From Mesorhizobium sp. YM1C-6-2 (GTDB taxonomy: Bacteria > Pseudomonadota > Alphaproteobacteria > Rhizobiales > Rhizobiaceae), in the NCBI RefSeq assembly GCF_003666685.1, contig NZ_RCIZ01000001.1:372001-436000 (forward strand): a DNA stretch of 64,000 bases, in the 5' to 3' direction. The translations under genes and the position numbers were made by a program. Numbering within the stretch: the first letter of the stretch is position 1; each line of letters opens with the position of its first letter. Under the pieces are notes generated by a model. It did not search any database. It worked only from the letters and a program-made list of their open reading frames with translations, and was not told the DNA's origin. Below, piece after piece: positions 52,935 through 62,498 of the stretch.

Positions 52935-54031
52935 ACGTCCCTCCGCTCGAAGTCGATGCGCGGATCGATCCAGGTGTACATCAGATCGGAGATCAGGCTG
53001 ACGAACAGGCCGATCAGCGAGAAGATGTAGAGGTTGGCGAAGACGACGGGATAGTCGCGGTCGATCACCGAGCGGAAGCCGAGCAGGCCGAGGCCGTCGA
53101 GCGAGAAGATGTTCTCGATGAGCAGCGATCCCGTGAAGAAGGCCGAGATGAAGGCGCCGGGAAAGCCGGCGATGATGATCAGCATCGCGTTGCGGAAGAC
53201 GTGGCCGTAGAGCACCTGCCGCTCGGACAGGCCCTTGGCGCGCGCCGTCACCACATATTGCTTGCGGATCTCGTCGAGGAAGGAGTTCTTGGTCAGCAGC
53301 GTGGTCGTGGCGAAGGCCGACAGCACCATTGCCGTCAGCGGCAGGGCGAGGTGCCAGAAATAGTCGACGATCTTCTGCCACCAGTTGAGCTGGTCGAAAT
53401 TGTCGGAGGTCAGTCCGCGCAGCGGGAACCAGTCGAAGAACGAGCCGCCGGCGAAGAACACCATCAGCATGATGGCGAAGAGGAAGCCGGGAATGGCGTA
53501 GCCGACGATGACGATGGCGCTCGTCCACACGTCGAAGGCCGAGCCGTCCTTGACCGCCTTGCGGATGCCGAGCGGGATCGAGATCAGATAGGAGATCAGC
53601 GTGATCCAGAGGCCGATCGAGATCGACACCGGCATCTTCTCCAGGATCAGCTGCACGACCGAGATGTCACGGAAATAGCTGTCGCCGAAGTCGAAGCGCG
53701 CATAATTCCAGATCATGAGGCCGAAGCGTTCGAGCGGCGGCTTGTCGAAGCCGAACTGTTTCTCCAGCTTGGCGATGAATTCGGGATCGAGCCCCTGCGC
53801 TCCGCGATATTTCGACGAGGTCTCGCCGCCGGAGCCGAGATTGTCCTGGCCGCCGAGCGCGTCGCCCGCGCCGCCGGAAAGCGGATCGCCTCCGCTCTGG
53901 CCGGTCAGCTTGGCGATCACCTGCTCGACCGGGCCGCCGGGCGCGAACTGGATGACGGCAAAGGAGATCGCCATGATGCCGAGCAGCGTCGGGATCATCA
54001 GCAGGATGCGCCGTAGGATATAGGCGGCCAT
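52931..54031 (-). CDS. yejB: Peptide ABC transporter permease (YejB-like)
   Basis: A 366-residue permease starting [20 protein letters not shown], with the family periplasmic segment after helix 1 ([17 protein letters not shown]) and a Gly-rich stretch near 50-70, then five more helices and the docking loop [20 protein letters not shown]. It overlaps yejE by four bases. Confidence 0.93.
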   Translation of the reverse strand: MAAYILRRILLMIPTLLGIMAISFAVIQFAPGGPVEQVIAKLTGQSGGDPLSGGAGDALGGQDNLGSGGETSSKYRGAQGLDPEFIAKLEKQFGFDKPPLERFGLMIWNYARFDFGDSYFRDISVVQLILEKMPVSISIGLWITLISYLISIPLGIRKAVKDGSAFDVWTSAIVIVGYAIPGFLFAIMLMVFFAGGSFFDWFPLRGLTSDNFDQLNWWQKIVDYFWHLALPLTAMVLSAFATTTLLTKNSFLDEIRKQYVVTARAKGLSERQVLYGHVFRNAMLIIIAGFPGAFISAFFTGSLLIENIFSLDGLGLLGFRSVIDRDYPVVFANLYIFSLIGLFVSLISDLMYTWIDPRIDFERRDV

Positions 54032-54118
54032 CAGAGGGAAGCTCCCGCGGCGCCATAAGCCTTCGGCCTGGCGACAGAGCGACAGGCATGCTGTTGCGCC
54101 GCTTCGCCGGATAGTGCC

Positions 54119-56005
54119 TCAGGCTTTACCAATCGCCGCCGCCTTGTCCTTGTCGAACCACCACATCGTCTCAACCGGAAAGCCGTAGTCCGGCTTCGGC
54201 TCGACGAAACCGAACATGTCCCAGAATGCGGCCCGGTGATTCGCCGAATACCAATTTGGAATCCAGTCCATGCGTGCGCGCAAGACCCGGTCGAGCGCGC
54301 GCATCGCAACCGTCAGCTCCTCGCGGCGCCCGGCGCCGCCGGCAATCGCGACAAGCTTGTCGACGGCCGGGCTCGCCGTGCCGGGCAGGTTGCGCGAGCC
54401 AGGCGTCGCCGCCGAGCGCGAATGGAAGATGTTCTCCAGCGTGCTCTGGGTCGGCGTCGCCGGAAGCTGCAGGGCAAGGCCGACCATGTCAAAATCGAAA
54501 TCGTTCTGCCGGACCGCGTATTGCGCGGGGTCAACCTGGCGGATCGACGCGTCGACGCCCACCGCCCTGAGGTTCTCCACGAAGGGCGAATCGATGCGGA
54601 CGAAGACCTCGTCGTTGACGAGGATCTCGAGCTTGAGGCGCTCGCCCTTGTCGTTCTGGACGAATGAGCCCTGCCGCTTCCAGCCGGCCTCGGCAAGCAG
54701 CCGGGACGCTTCACCCAGAAGCTTCCGGTCGCGGCCGGACGCATTTGAGACCGGCTGCACGACGGCCTCGCCGAAAACCTCTTCCGGTATCTCGGTGCGC
54801 AGCGGCTCGAGTAGGGCGAGTTCCTCCGCCGACGGCATGCCCTCGGCGACGAACTCCGACTGCTGGAAACAGGACTGCGAGCGTTCATAGAGGCCGTAGA
54901 AAAGGCTCCGGTTGGTCCACTCGAAGTCGAAGCAGAGCGCGATCGCGCGGCGTACGCGGTGGTCGCGCAGGTGCGGGCGGCGCTGGTTGATCGCCCAGCC
55001 CTGCAGCTTCGGGCGCCTTTCCTCGGGAAATTCTCGCCTCACCACCTTGCCTTCGTTAAGCGCCGGGAAGTCGTACCCGGTCGCCCACACCCGCGAGGTG
55101 AATTCCTGGCGATAGGTCACGTCGCCTTTCTTGAAGGCTTCGAAACCCGCCTGCCGGTCGCGGTAGACGTCGATGCGGATCGTGTCGAAATTGTTGAGGC
55201 CGCGGTTGACCGGCAGGTCGGCACCCCAATAGTTGGCGACGCGCTCGTAGACGATCGTCTGGCCGGCGGAAACGCGCTGGACCTTGTAGGGACCGGAGCC
55301 GAGCGGCGCGACGAGTTGGGAGCTGTCGAACGGATGCGCGGAGAACCACGCCTTCGAGAGGATCGGGTAGGCGGCGACCGTGAGGATCGTGCTCGACGAT
55401 TGTTTGCCGGAGAAGGCCAGGCGCACCGTCGCCGGATCGATGGCCTCGGCCGCGGTCATTTCGACGAGCGGCAGCGAAAACTGCGGATGGCCCTTCTCCT
55501 TCAGGATCGTGTAGGTGAAGGCGACGTCCTCGGCGGTGAGCGGCGTCCCGTCATGCCAGCGTGCCTCGGGGCGAAGCCTGAAGGTGAAGCTGTTGCGGTC
55601 GGCCGAGATCGTCACCGTTTCGGCAAGCAGCCCGTAGAGGGCATCGGGTTCATCGAGCGCCGACGCCATCAGCGTGTCGTGGCAGAGCTCCATGCGTGGC
55701 GGCGCGTCGCCGGTCAGCACGAAGCTGTTCAGCGTGTTGAAGGTCGTGACGTTCTGGTTGTAGAGCCAGTTGGGTGGCGAAAAATTGATGGCGCCGCCCT
55801 TCGGCGCGTCGGGATTGAGATAGTCGAAATGCGCGAAGTCCGGCGGATACTTCAGCGCGCCGAATGCCGAAAGCCCGTGCAGCGGCGTGTCCGTCGCACT
55901 GGCCGCGAAAGCACGGCCGGGCAGGAGCGGCGCCGCCGCCGCGCTCGCCGCCAGCGCCAGGAAATCACGTCGTCGAAGCACTTGCGCCTGCCCCCGCCTG
56001 CGCAT
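54119..56005 (-). CDS. Peptide ABC transporter substrate-binding protein (second YejA copy)
   Basis: A 628-residue binding protein with a Tat-type signal: RRRDFLALAASAAAAPLLPG with a twin-arginine motif, unlike the Sec signal of its neighbour. The mature part is an SBP_bac_5 protein with GALKYPPDFAHFDYLNPDAP and RPEARWHDGTPLTAEDV. The start overlaps the stop of the other yejA by one base (TGATG). It probably binds peptides or related compounds for YejBEF. The stop is 88 bp before yejB. Confidence 0.92.
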   Translation of the reverse strand: MRRRGQAQVLRRRDFLALAASAAAAPLLPGRAFAASATDTPLHGLSAFGALKYPPDFAHFDYLNPDAPKGGAINFSPPNWLYNQNVTTFNTLNSFVLTGDAPPRMELCHDTLMASALDEPDALYGLLAETVTISADRNSFTFRLRPEARWHDGTPLTAEDVAFTYTILKEKGHPQFSLPLVEMTAAEAIDPATVRLAFSGKQSSSTILTVAAYPILSKAWFSAHPFDSSQLVAPLGSGPYKVQRVSAGQTIVYERVANYWGADLPVNRGLNNFDTIRIDVYRDRQAGFEAFKKGDVTYRQEFTSRVWATGYDFPALNEGKVVRREFPEERRPKLQGWAINQRRPHLRDHRVRRAIALCFDFEWTNRSLFYGLYERSQSCFQQSEFVAEGMPSAEELALLEPLRTEIPEEVFGEAVVQPVSNASGRDRKLLGEASRLLAEAGWKRQGSFVQNDKGERLKLEILVNDEVFVRIDSPFVENLRAVGVDASIRQVDPAQYAVRQNDFDFDMVGLALQLPATPTQSTLENIFHSRSAATPGSRNLPGTASPAVDKLVAIAGGAGRREELTVAMRALDRVLRARMDWIPNWYSANHRAAFWDMFGFVEPKPDYGFPVETMWWFDKDKAAAIGKA

Positions 56006-57876
56006 CAGTTGGAATTTCTGTATTTGGACGCCAATGCGCTCTCCTTGGCGGGATCGATCCACCAGGAATCTAAGTCAGGCCCGACATAGTCCGGCTGCTT
56101 GTCGGGAATGCCGAACTTGTTCCAGTAGGCCAGCCAGACGACGTCGCGCGTCAGCTGCGGGACGACGTAGTAGTTCCACAGCAGCACCCGGTCCAGCGCG
56201 TGCGTTGCCGCCAGCAGATCCTCGCGATCCGTGGCGAAGACGACGCGCTCCACGAGCTTGTCGACTACCGGATTCTTGATGCCCGAATAGTTGCGCGAGC
56301 CGGGCGTGTCGGCAGCCTTCGACGACCAGAACTCGCGCTGCTCGTTGCCCGGCGATTCCGACTGCGCGAGTGACGCCAGGATCATGTCGAAGTCGTAGTC
56401 GTTGATGCGGTTTGTATATTGCGATGTATCGACGAGGCGCATGCGCACCGTGATGCCGATCTTGCGCAGCGTATTGGCGTATGAGTTGATTGCCGTTTCC
56501 AGAGAGTCGCTGTTGCTCAGGATCTCGAACTCGAAGGGCTGGCCGTTCTTGTCCACCAGCCGGCCGTCCTTCAGGGTCCATCCGGCATCGCGCAGGAGCC
56601 CCAGCGCCTCGCGCAGATGCGTGCGCTCGTCCTGCGGCGTGTTGTAGACCGGCAGCTTGAACTCCTGGGTGAACAGTTCGGGCGGCAGTTCGCTGCGGAA
56701 CTGCTCGAGGATTTCGAGTTCCTTGCCCTGCGGAATGCCGGACGAGGCGAGTTCGCTGCCCATGAAATAGCTGTCGACACGCTTGTTGAGGCCGAAGGAT
56801 ACGGTGCGGTTCAGCGTCTCGAAGTCGTAAGCCAGCGTCAGTGCCTCGCGGACCCGCCGGTCGGCGAAGAGCGGCCGCCTCGTATTCATCGCAAAGCCCT
56901 GGAACTTGGCGCTGCTGGTCGCCTTGAACTCCTTCTGGATGACGTCGCCTCTTTCCAGCGCCGGGAAGTTGTACTTGGTCTTCCAGTCGCGCGCGCTCGG
57001 TTCGGGGTTGATGTCTTCCATCCCGCCCTTGGTGAAGGCCTGCCAGGCTGCGTTGCTGTCGAGGATGTAGATGTATTTGCGCTTGTCGAAGTTTTCGCGC
57101 CCGATCTTCACCGGCAGCTTGGCGCCCCAATAGTCCGGAACACGCGCCCAGACGATCTCCTGGCCGGGCTTCACGCTCTCGATTTTGTAGGCGGCCGAGC
57201 CGAGCGGCGGCTCCAGCGTCGGCTGCGTGATGTCGCGCTTCTTGCCCTTCGCATCCGTGCCTTCCCACCAGTGCTTCGGCAGCACGGCGAGGTCGCCGAT
57301 GATCTTCGGCAGTTCGCGGTTGCCCTTCTGGTCGAAGCGGAATTCGATCTCCCGTTCGCCGACTGCCACGGCCTCCTTCACGTTCTCGTAGTAGCGCCGA
57401 TACCAGGGGCTGTGCTCCTTGAGCACGTTGAAGGACCAGATCACGTCGTCGACAGTCACCGGCTGGCCGTCGTGCCATTTGGCGCGCGGATCCAGGCGGT
57501 AGGTCGCAGAGGAATAGTCGGCGGGGTAGCTGAACGCTTCCGCCAGCAGGGGATGGCTGACGCTCGCCTCGTCGATCGACTGCTCCATCAACGTGTCGTA
57601 GAGCAGGCCACCGCCGAAGGGCGCCAGGCCGGCAGCCGGCGTGCCGCGCACGACATAGGGGTTCAGGCTGTCGAAGGAGCCGTTTGCGACGGAGTTCAGC
57701 GTGCCGCCCTTGGGGGCGTCCGGGTTCACATAGTCGTACTGCTTGAAATCCTCGCCATATTTCGATTCGCCCATCAGCGAGGAGGTGGTGTGCCATTCCT
57801 GCGCGCCGGCGGCGGTGCCGAAAAGAACGAGCGCTGGGACCAGGGCTTTGGCGAACAGGACGGCCGGTGATGTCAT
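56005..57876 (-). CDS. yejA: Peptide ABC transporter substrate-binding protein (YejA-like)
   Basis: A 623-residue periplasmic binding protein with a Sec signal (MTSPAVLFAKALVPALVLFG, cleavage near GAQEW) and the SBP_bac_5 signature DPRAKWHDGQPVTVDDVIWS. In E. coli YejA imports microcin C and oligopeptides. It is the first gene of the yej operon, has GAGG before the ATG, and is separated from cycM by a terminator. Confidence 0.93.
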   Translation of the reverse strand: MTSPAVLFAKALVPALVLFGTAAGAQEWHTTSSLMGESKYGEDFKQYDYVNPDAPKGGTLNSVANGSFDSLNPYVVRGTPAAGLAPFGGGLLYDTLMEQSIDEASVSHPLLAEAFSYPADYSSATYRLDPRAKWHDGQPVTVDDVIWSFNVLKEHSPWYRRYYENVKEAVAVGEREIEFRFDQKGNRELPKIIGDLAVLPKHWWEGTDAKGKKRDITQPTLEPPLGSAAYKIESVKPGQEIVWARVPDYWGAKLPVKIGRENFDKRKYIYILDSNAAWQAFTKGGMEDINPEPSARDWKTKYNFPALERGDVIQKEFKATSSAKFQGFAMNTRRPLFADRRVREALTLAYDFETLNRTVSFGLNKRVDSYFMGSELASSGIPQGKELEILEQFRSELPPELFTQEFKLPVYNTPQDERTHLREALGLLRDAGWTLKDGRLVDKNGQPFEFEILSNSDSLETAINSYANTLRKIGITVRMRLVDTSQYTNRINDYDFDMILASLAQSESPGNEQREFWSSKAADTPGSRNYSGIKNPVVDKLVERVVFATDREDLLAATHALDRVLLWNYYVVPQLTRDVVWLAYWNKFGIPDKQPDYVGPDLDSWWIDPAKESALASKYRNSN

Positions 57877-57942
57877 GCAATCCTCGATGTTGCGGACAAC
57901 GAACTAACTGCGCCAGAGGCGCCGGCGATCAAGCCTTGTAAC

Positions 57943-57970
57943 AAAAAAGCCGGGCTGAACCCGGCTTTTT
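57943..57970 (-). terminator. Terminator between cycM and yejA
   Basis: GCCGGG (57949-57954) and CCCGGC (57960-57965) pair around CTGAA, flanked by six A and five T, so the stem extends to 11 bp and ends in a T-run on either strand. It terminates cycM transcription 25 bp after its stop and isolates the yej operon. Confidence 0.9.
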
Positions 57971-57995
57971 CGTGATTTCGAGCATTACAATTTTG

Positions 57996-58694
57996 TCATT
58001 CGGCGGGCGCCGGTGCAGGTTCTGCCGGTGCGGGCTCCGCCGGAGCCGGGGCAGCCTCGGCGGGCGCTGCTTCTGCAGGCGCCGCGGGTTCGGCTGCGGG
58101 CGCTTCGCTGGCAGGAGCGGAAGCCGGCTCGGCCGCCGGGGCAGTCGCCTCGGGCAGCGCCGCCGGCGTGTCGGCGAGCGTGCGCAGATAGGCGATCAGG
58201 TTGGCGCGCTCGGTCGGGTTCTTGATGCCGGCAAAGCCCATCGCGGTTCCCTTGACCAGGCCTTTCGGCGAGGTCAGGAAATGATCCAGGTGCTCGTAGT
58301 CCCAGACGACGCTGCCGCCCTGGGAGAATTCCTTCATCGCGCCGGAATAGGCGAAGCCCTCATGCGAGGCGATCGGGCGGTTGACGATGTTCCAGAGGTT
58401 GGGGCCGACCTTGTTGGCGCCGCCGCTGTCGATCGTGTGGCAGGCCGAGCACTTCTTCTCGACGGTCTGGCCGGCAGCGATGTCGGCGGAGGCGAGCCTG
58501 ACGGCGATCGGCTCCTCGGCGGGAGCGGCCTCGGCGGCGCCGCCGGCTTCGGCCTCGGCGGCCTCGATGATGAAGCCTTCTTTCTCAGGGTGGGGAGAGG
58601 CGAAGATCGCATCCGAGATGATGCCAACGGAAAAAACAACAAACACGGTTCCCAGGAAGGCGCCGATCAGCTTGTTGTATTCGAAAGAGTCCAT
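57996..58694 (-). CDS. cycM: Membrane-anchored cytochrome c (CycM type)
   Basis: A 232-residue class I cytochrome c that carries electrons to the terminal oxidase. It has an uncleaved N-terminal anchor (about 8-31), an Ala/Glu-rich spacer (45-62), then the heme domain with CSACH (82-86) and an axial Met in [13 protein letters not shown]. The last 50 or so residues are an Ala-Pro-Glu repeat tail that is unlikely to fold. It diverges from kdsB. Confidence 0.92.
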   Translation of the reverse strand: MDSFEYNKLIGAFLGTVFVVFSVGIISDAIFASPHPEKEGFIIEAAEAEAGGAAEAAPAEEPIAVRLASADIAAGQTVEKKCSACHTIDSGGANKVGPNLWNIVNRPIASHEGFAYSGAMKEFSQGGSVVWDYEHLDHFLTSPKGLVKGTAMGFAGIKNPTERANLIAYLRTLADTPAALPEATAPAAEPASAPASEAPAAEPAAPAEAAPAEAAPAPAEPAPAEPAPAPAE

Positions 58695-58885
58695 TCGCCC
58701 CTGGCTCCCTTGTCCCCCAGCCGGCAGAGATCACGCGGCCAGGCGGAGTGTTGCTTTAACCGACCGGGCCGGCCGATTTGGGCGGAAACTAGGTCTTTTG
58801 CTTGGTCGTTGCAACACCTATAAGGGCGGTTTCCATGAGACGTTTTGCCACTTTCGATACCGCTCTTTCCGGCTCCTTCATCCAG

Positions 58886-59623
58886 ATGTCCATCATAGTC
58901 CTGATCCCGGCCCGAATGGCCTCCACGAGGCTTCCCGGCAAGCCTCTCGCCGACATCGCCGGCAGGCCGATGATCGCGCATGTCGCGCAAAGGGCGCATG
59001 AGGCGGGGCTCGGCCGCGTCGTCGTGGCGACCGACGTCGAGGAGGTCGCCGCAGCCGTGCGCGGCCAGGGTTTCGAGGCGGTGATGACGCGAAGCGACCA
59101 TCAGTCGGGGTCGGACCGCATCTACGAGGCGCTTCAGGCCCTCGATCCCGAGCGGGCGGTGGACATCGTGGTCAACGTCCAGGGTGATTTGCCGACCATC
59201 GATCCGGCGTCCATCCGGGCCGTCTTCACGCCGCTGAAAGACGACGCCGTCGATATCGCCACGCTCGGTGTCGAGATCGTGCGCGAGGAGGAGAAATCCA
59301 ATCCTAACGTCGTGAAGATCGTCGGCTCGCAGCTCTCGCCGGCCAGGCTCCGCGCGCTCTATTTCACCCGTGCCACCGCGCCCTGGGGCGACGGGCCGCT
59401 CTACCACCATGTCGGGCTCTATGCCTACCGCCGCGCCGCGCTCGAACGCTTCGTGTCGATGCCGCCTTCTGCGCTGGAGCAGCGCGAGCGGCTTGAACAG
59501 CTGCGCGCCCTCGAAGCCGGCATGCGCATCGATGCCGAGATCGTCAACTCGGTGCCGCTCGGCGTCGATACGCCCGAGGATCTCGAACGCGCCCGCGAAA
59601 TTCTTTCAAGCGACAAGGCCTGA
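58886..59623 (+). CDS. kdsB: 3-deoxy-manno-octulosonate cytidylyltransferase
   Basis: A 245-residue enzyme that activates KDO as CMP-KDO for lipopolysaccharide synthesis. It opens [20 protein letters not shown] with the nucleotide-binding SxRLPGKPL motif, followed by [21 protein letters not shown] and VVNVQGDLP. The ATG at 58886 gives the usual family start but has a poor ribosome site; an in-frame ATG at 58835 with AAGGG upstream would add 17 residues. It is two bases upstream of pheA. Confidence 0.93.
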   Translation: MSIIVLIPARMASTRLPGKPLADIAGRPMIAHVAQRAHEAGLGRVVVATDVEEVAAAVRGQGFEAVMTRSDHQSGSDRIYEALQALDPERAVDIVVNVQGDLPTIDPASIRAVFTPLKDDAVDIATLGVEIVREEEKSNPNVVKIVGSQLSPARLRALYFTRATAPWGDGPLYHHVGLYAYRRAALERFVSMPPSALEQRERLEQLRALEAGMRIDAEIVNSVPLGVDTPEDLERAREILSSDKA

Positions 59624-59625
59624 TC

Positions 59626-60492
59626 ATGGCACCCGAAAAGACCAACCGCATCTCCTTCCAGGGCGAGCCCGGCGCCAATTCCGACACAGCCTGCCGCAAC
59701 GTCTATCCCGGCATGGAGCCGTTACCCTGCCCGACCTTCGAGGACGCCTTCAACGCGGTCGAGACCGGCAAGGCCGACCTCGCCATGATCCCGATCGAGA
59801 ACACCATCGCCGGCCGCGTGGCGGACATCCATCACCTCTTGCCGGAATCCAAGCTCCACATCATCGGCGAATATTTCCTGCCCATCCATTTCCAGCTCAT
59901 GGTCCTGCCGGGTGTCGAGCGCAAGGAGATCAAGAGCGTCCACAGCCATATTCACGCGCTCGGCCAGTGCCGCAAATACATCCGCAAGAACGGCTGGAAG
60001 CCGATGGTCGCCGGCGACACGGCGGGCGCGGCCAAGCTGGTCGGCGAGGCGCAGGACCGCACCATGGCGGCGCTGGCGCCGCAGCTGGCAGCCAGTCTCT
60101 ACGGCCTCGACATATTGGAGGAGAACGTCGAGGACACCGACTCCAACGTTACTCGCTTCGTCGTGCTGACGAAGTCGAAGCAGTGGGTCGAACGGCCTAC
60201 GCCCGACGCCAAGATGATGACGACCTTCATCTTCCGCGTGCGCAACGTGCCGGCCGCGCTCTACAAGGCGATGGGCGGCTTCGCCACCAACGGCGTCAAC
60301 ATGACGAAGCTGGAAAGCTACCAGCTCGGCGCCTTCACCGCGACGCTGTTCTACGCCGACATCGAGGGCCATCCGGACGACGCGAACGTGAAGCTGGCGC
60401 TGGAGGAGCTGAAGTTCTTCTCCCGCGAGGTCCGCATTCTCGGCGTCTACCCGCGCAGCGAATCGCGCGAGGAGTGGAAGGTCGCCGACTGA
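59626..60492 (+). CDS. pheA: Prephenate dehydratase
   Basis: A 288-residue stand-alone prephenate dehydratase that makes phenylpyruvate for phenylalanine. The catalytic domain has ISFQGEPGANSDTACRN, MIPIENTIAGRV and the catalytic Thr in SNVTRFVVL. A C-terminal ACT domain (from about 198: TTFIFRVRNVPAALYKAMGG, LESYQ) is the site for phenylalanine feedback. No chorismate mutase domain is fused. It follows kdsB by two bases, a common Rhizobiales pair. Confidence 0.95.
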   Translation: MAPEKTNRISFQGEPGANSDTACRNVYPGMEPLPCPTFEDAFNAVETGKADLAMIPIENTIAGRVADIHHLLPESKLHIIGEYFLPIHFQLMVLPGVERKEIKSVHSHIHALGQCRKYIRKNGWKPMVAGDTAGAAKLVGEAQDRTMAALAPQLAASLYGLDILEENVEDTDSNVTRFVVLTKSKQWVERPTPDAKMMTTFIFRVRNVPAALYKAMGGFATNGVNMTKLESYQLGAFTATLFYADIEGHPDDANVKLALEELKFFSREVRILGVYPRSESREEWKVAD

Positions 60493-60501
60493 GCGACGGG
60501 T

Positions 60502-60795
60502 TCAGTCGAGCGGCGCGTAGTCGATCTCCAGGAACGCCTCGACCTCTGGAATCCAGCGATCGCGCACATAGGCGACATGGACCGGATGGTCGTTGTAGCC
60601 CTGGTAGGCCTTCTGGTCGGCGAACTCCATCGAATAGCCGAAGTGGAAATCGTTCTTCGGGCTGACCTGGGCAAGCTGCTCGAACCGTTCGACCCCGGGT
60701 ATGCCGGCCAGCGCCATGCCGGCCGCGAGGAAGGATTGTTCCTCGGCCGAGCCGCGCGGATGTTTCAGGCGGAAGGCGACTGTGTGGCGGATCAT
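60502..60795 (-). CDS. Dabb-family stress-responsive barrel protein
   Basis: A 97-residue protein of the Dabb (dimeric alpha-beta barrel) family, starting MIRHTVAFRLKHP, with FHFGYSMEFADQKAYQGYND and HPVHVAYVRDRW typical of the fold. The family has no single reaction. It converges on pheA with a 9-bp gap and is alone on its strand. Confidence 0.87.
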   Translation of the reverse strand: MIRHTVAFRLKHPRGSAEEQSFLAAGMALAGIPGVERFEQLAQVSPKNDFHFGYSMEFADQKAYQGYNDHPVHVAYVRDRWIPEVEAFLEIDYAPLD

Positions 60796-60873
60796 TCAAA
60801 AGTCCCCGTATGCTGGCTTGCGGAGTTTAGCAGCTCTGCCGCCCGTGGCGACCGTTTCAGCTTGGCACTCGGA

Positions 60874-60922
60874 AAACCGGTTGCAATACAAGATCGGTTG
60901 AGTTAAACCAAACCAGTTGCAA
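60874..60922 (+). promoter_or_regulatory. Direct repeats before the DHFR-like gene
   Basis: AAACCGGTTGCAA (60874-60886) and AAACCAGTTGCAA (60910-60922) match at 12 of 13 bases with a 36-bp period. Between them an inverted pair GGTT/AACC lies at about 60896-60908. The sites are candidates for a regulator of the downstream gene. No regulator gene is next to it. Confidence 0.4.
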
Positions 60923-60946
60923 ATCGCAATCAGATGGAGGAACGAC

Positions 60947-61501
60947 ATGGCAAAGCTCATCGGCTGGAACCTCATAACGGTCGACGGTTGTTTCGAAGGC
61001 GCGAAGAAGTGGGATCTGGATTTCCACACCCTCGCCTGGGGGCCGGAACTCGAACGGCTGAGCGAGGAGTTCGGCGACAAGGCCGCGTCGCTGGTCTTCG
61101 GCCGCGTCACCTATGAAGGCATGGCCGCCTATTGGAAGAGCGCGGAACCGGGCAGGATAACCACCTACATGAACGCGCTGCCGAAGCTCGTCGCGTCACG
61201 CACGCTCAAATCCGCCGACTGGAACAACAGCCGCGTCACCGCCGACATCGTGCCGGAGCTGAAGCGCCTGAAGGAGACGGAAACCAAGACGCTCTACGTC
61301 TTCGGCAGCGCCGACCTCACCCATTCACTATTGGAGGCTGGGCTCGTCGACGAGCTGATGTTCTGCACGGTGCCGGTGGTCCTCGGCCAGGGCACGCGGT
61401 TCCTCAAGCCCGGGCGGCGGATCGGCCTGGAACTCAAGGACACCCGCCCGCTCGCATCCGGCTCGATACTCAGCACCTATAGCGTCACGCCTGCCGCGTA
61501 G
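60947..61501 (+). CDS. Dihydrofolate reductase-family protein (RibD C-terminal type)
   Basis: A 184-residue protein with the RibD C-terminal/DHFR-like fold: MAKLIGWNLITVDGCFEGAK, LVFGRVTYEGMAAYW and the nucleotide-binding TLYVFGSADLTHSLLEAGLV, VVLGQGTRFL. It probably reduces a substrate with NADPH; family members are often annotated only as dihydrofolate reductase family. The ATG at 60947 has a GGAGG site. It diverges from the Dabb gene. Confidence 0.88.
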   Translation: MAKLIGWNLITVDGCFEGAKKWDLDFHTLAWGPELERLSEEFGDKAASLVFGRVTYEGMAAYWKSAEPGRITTYMNALPKLVASRTLKSADWNNSRVTADIVPELKRLKETETKTLYVFGSADLTHSLLEAGLVDELMFCTVPVVLGQGTRFLKPGRRIGLELKDTRPLASGSILSTYSVTPAA

Positions 61502-61522
61502 GGCCCGCCGCGGCGGCCGGCA

Positions 61523-62464
61523 TTAGCCGACCTCGGCCCAGGCGCGGATCAGGTGATGCGCAATCGCGCCCGGCGGCGGCACGAACAGGCTGGGATGCGA
61601 CTTGTCGAGCATGGCGAGCACCTCGCCGCGCTCGAACCAGCGGCAGTCCTCCAGCTCCGCCAGGTCGGGATCGATGTCCTCGTTCAGCGCCTCGCCGAAG
61701 CAGCCGATCATCAGCGAATAGGGGAACGGCCAGGGCTGGCTGGCGTGATAGACGACCCGGCCGAGCCTGATGCCCGATTCCTCCAGGGTCTCGCGGCGGA
61801 CCGCGTTCTCGATCGTCTCGCCGGGCTCAATGAAGCCGGCGAGCGCCGAATACATGCCCGGCGCGAAATGCCGGCCGCGGCCGAGCACGCATCTGTCCCT
61901 GGAAACGGTGAGCATGATGGCGACCGGGTCGGTGCGTGGGAAATGTTCGGTGCCGCAGGCGGGGCAGAACCGTTTGTAGCCGCCGGCGCGCATCTCGGTC
62001 GGCTGGCCGCATTTGCCGCAGAAGCGATGGTTGGCGTGCCAGGCGAGCAGGCTGGCGCCCTGCGCCAGCGCGCCGAGCGCCGCCGGGTCGACCAGCCCCT
62101 GCATGTAGACGGACCGGTAGTCGATCGCCTTGATGGTCTGCGGCAGCGTTTCCGGCTCGGCCGCGACGGGAATGGCGACGACCGGTCCGCCGGGCGAAAA
62201 GCCGAGCAGCACGGCATTGCCGGTTTCGGAGCCGAGCGCGGCTGCCTCGGCCGAGGTGAAGTAGCCCTGCGCCTGTCCCTCGGGATCGAATTTGAGCAGG
62301 ATGCGCCCGCCTCCCATCAGGAGCAGCCGCGTCGCCGGGTCGGCCAATGCCTTTTCGGTGGCATCGTCGGCTCGGTTCTCGGACTGGCGGTCGATGATGT
62401 TTCCGGCGAAGCCGACGAACTGGCTTGGCTCGGCTTGCGGCGCGTCGAACAGGCGAAATGTCAT
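61523..62464 (-). CDS. nudC: NADH pyrophosphatase (NudC type)
   Basis: A 313-residue Nudix hydrolase that splits NAD(H) and may decap NAD-RNA. The zinc ribbon has CGKCGQPTEMRAG and FCPACGTEHFP. The Nudix box starts GFIEPGETIENAVRRE and continues TLEESGI, with the conserved Glu residues in place. The N-terminal domain (about 1-110) is the NudC-type regulatory domain. It is 34 bp after the HIT gene on the same strand. Confidence 0.94.
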   Translation of the reverse strand: MTFRLFDAPQAEPSQFVGFAGNIIDRQSENRADDATEKALADPATRLLLMGGGRILLKFDPEGQAQGYFTSAEAAALGSETGNAVLLGFSPGGPVVAIPVAAEPETLPQTIKAIDYRSVYMQGLVDPAALGALAQGASLLAWHANHRFCGKCGQPTEMRAGGYKRFCPACGTEHFPRTDPVAIMLTVSRDRCVLGRGRHFAPGMYSALAGFIEPGETIENAVRRETLEESGIRLGRVVYHASQPWPFPYSLMIGCFGEALNEDIDPDLAELEDCRWFERGEVLAMLDKSHPSLFVPPPGAIAHHLIRAWAEVG

Positions 62465-62498
62465 GCGGGACTCTGGGCGGGCGGCTTTGAACGGCAGC

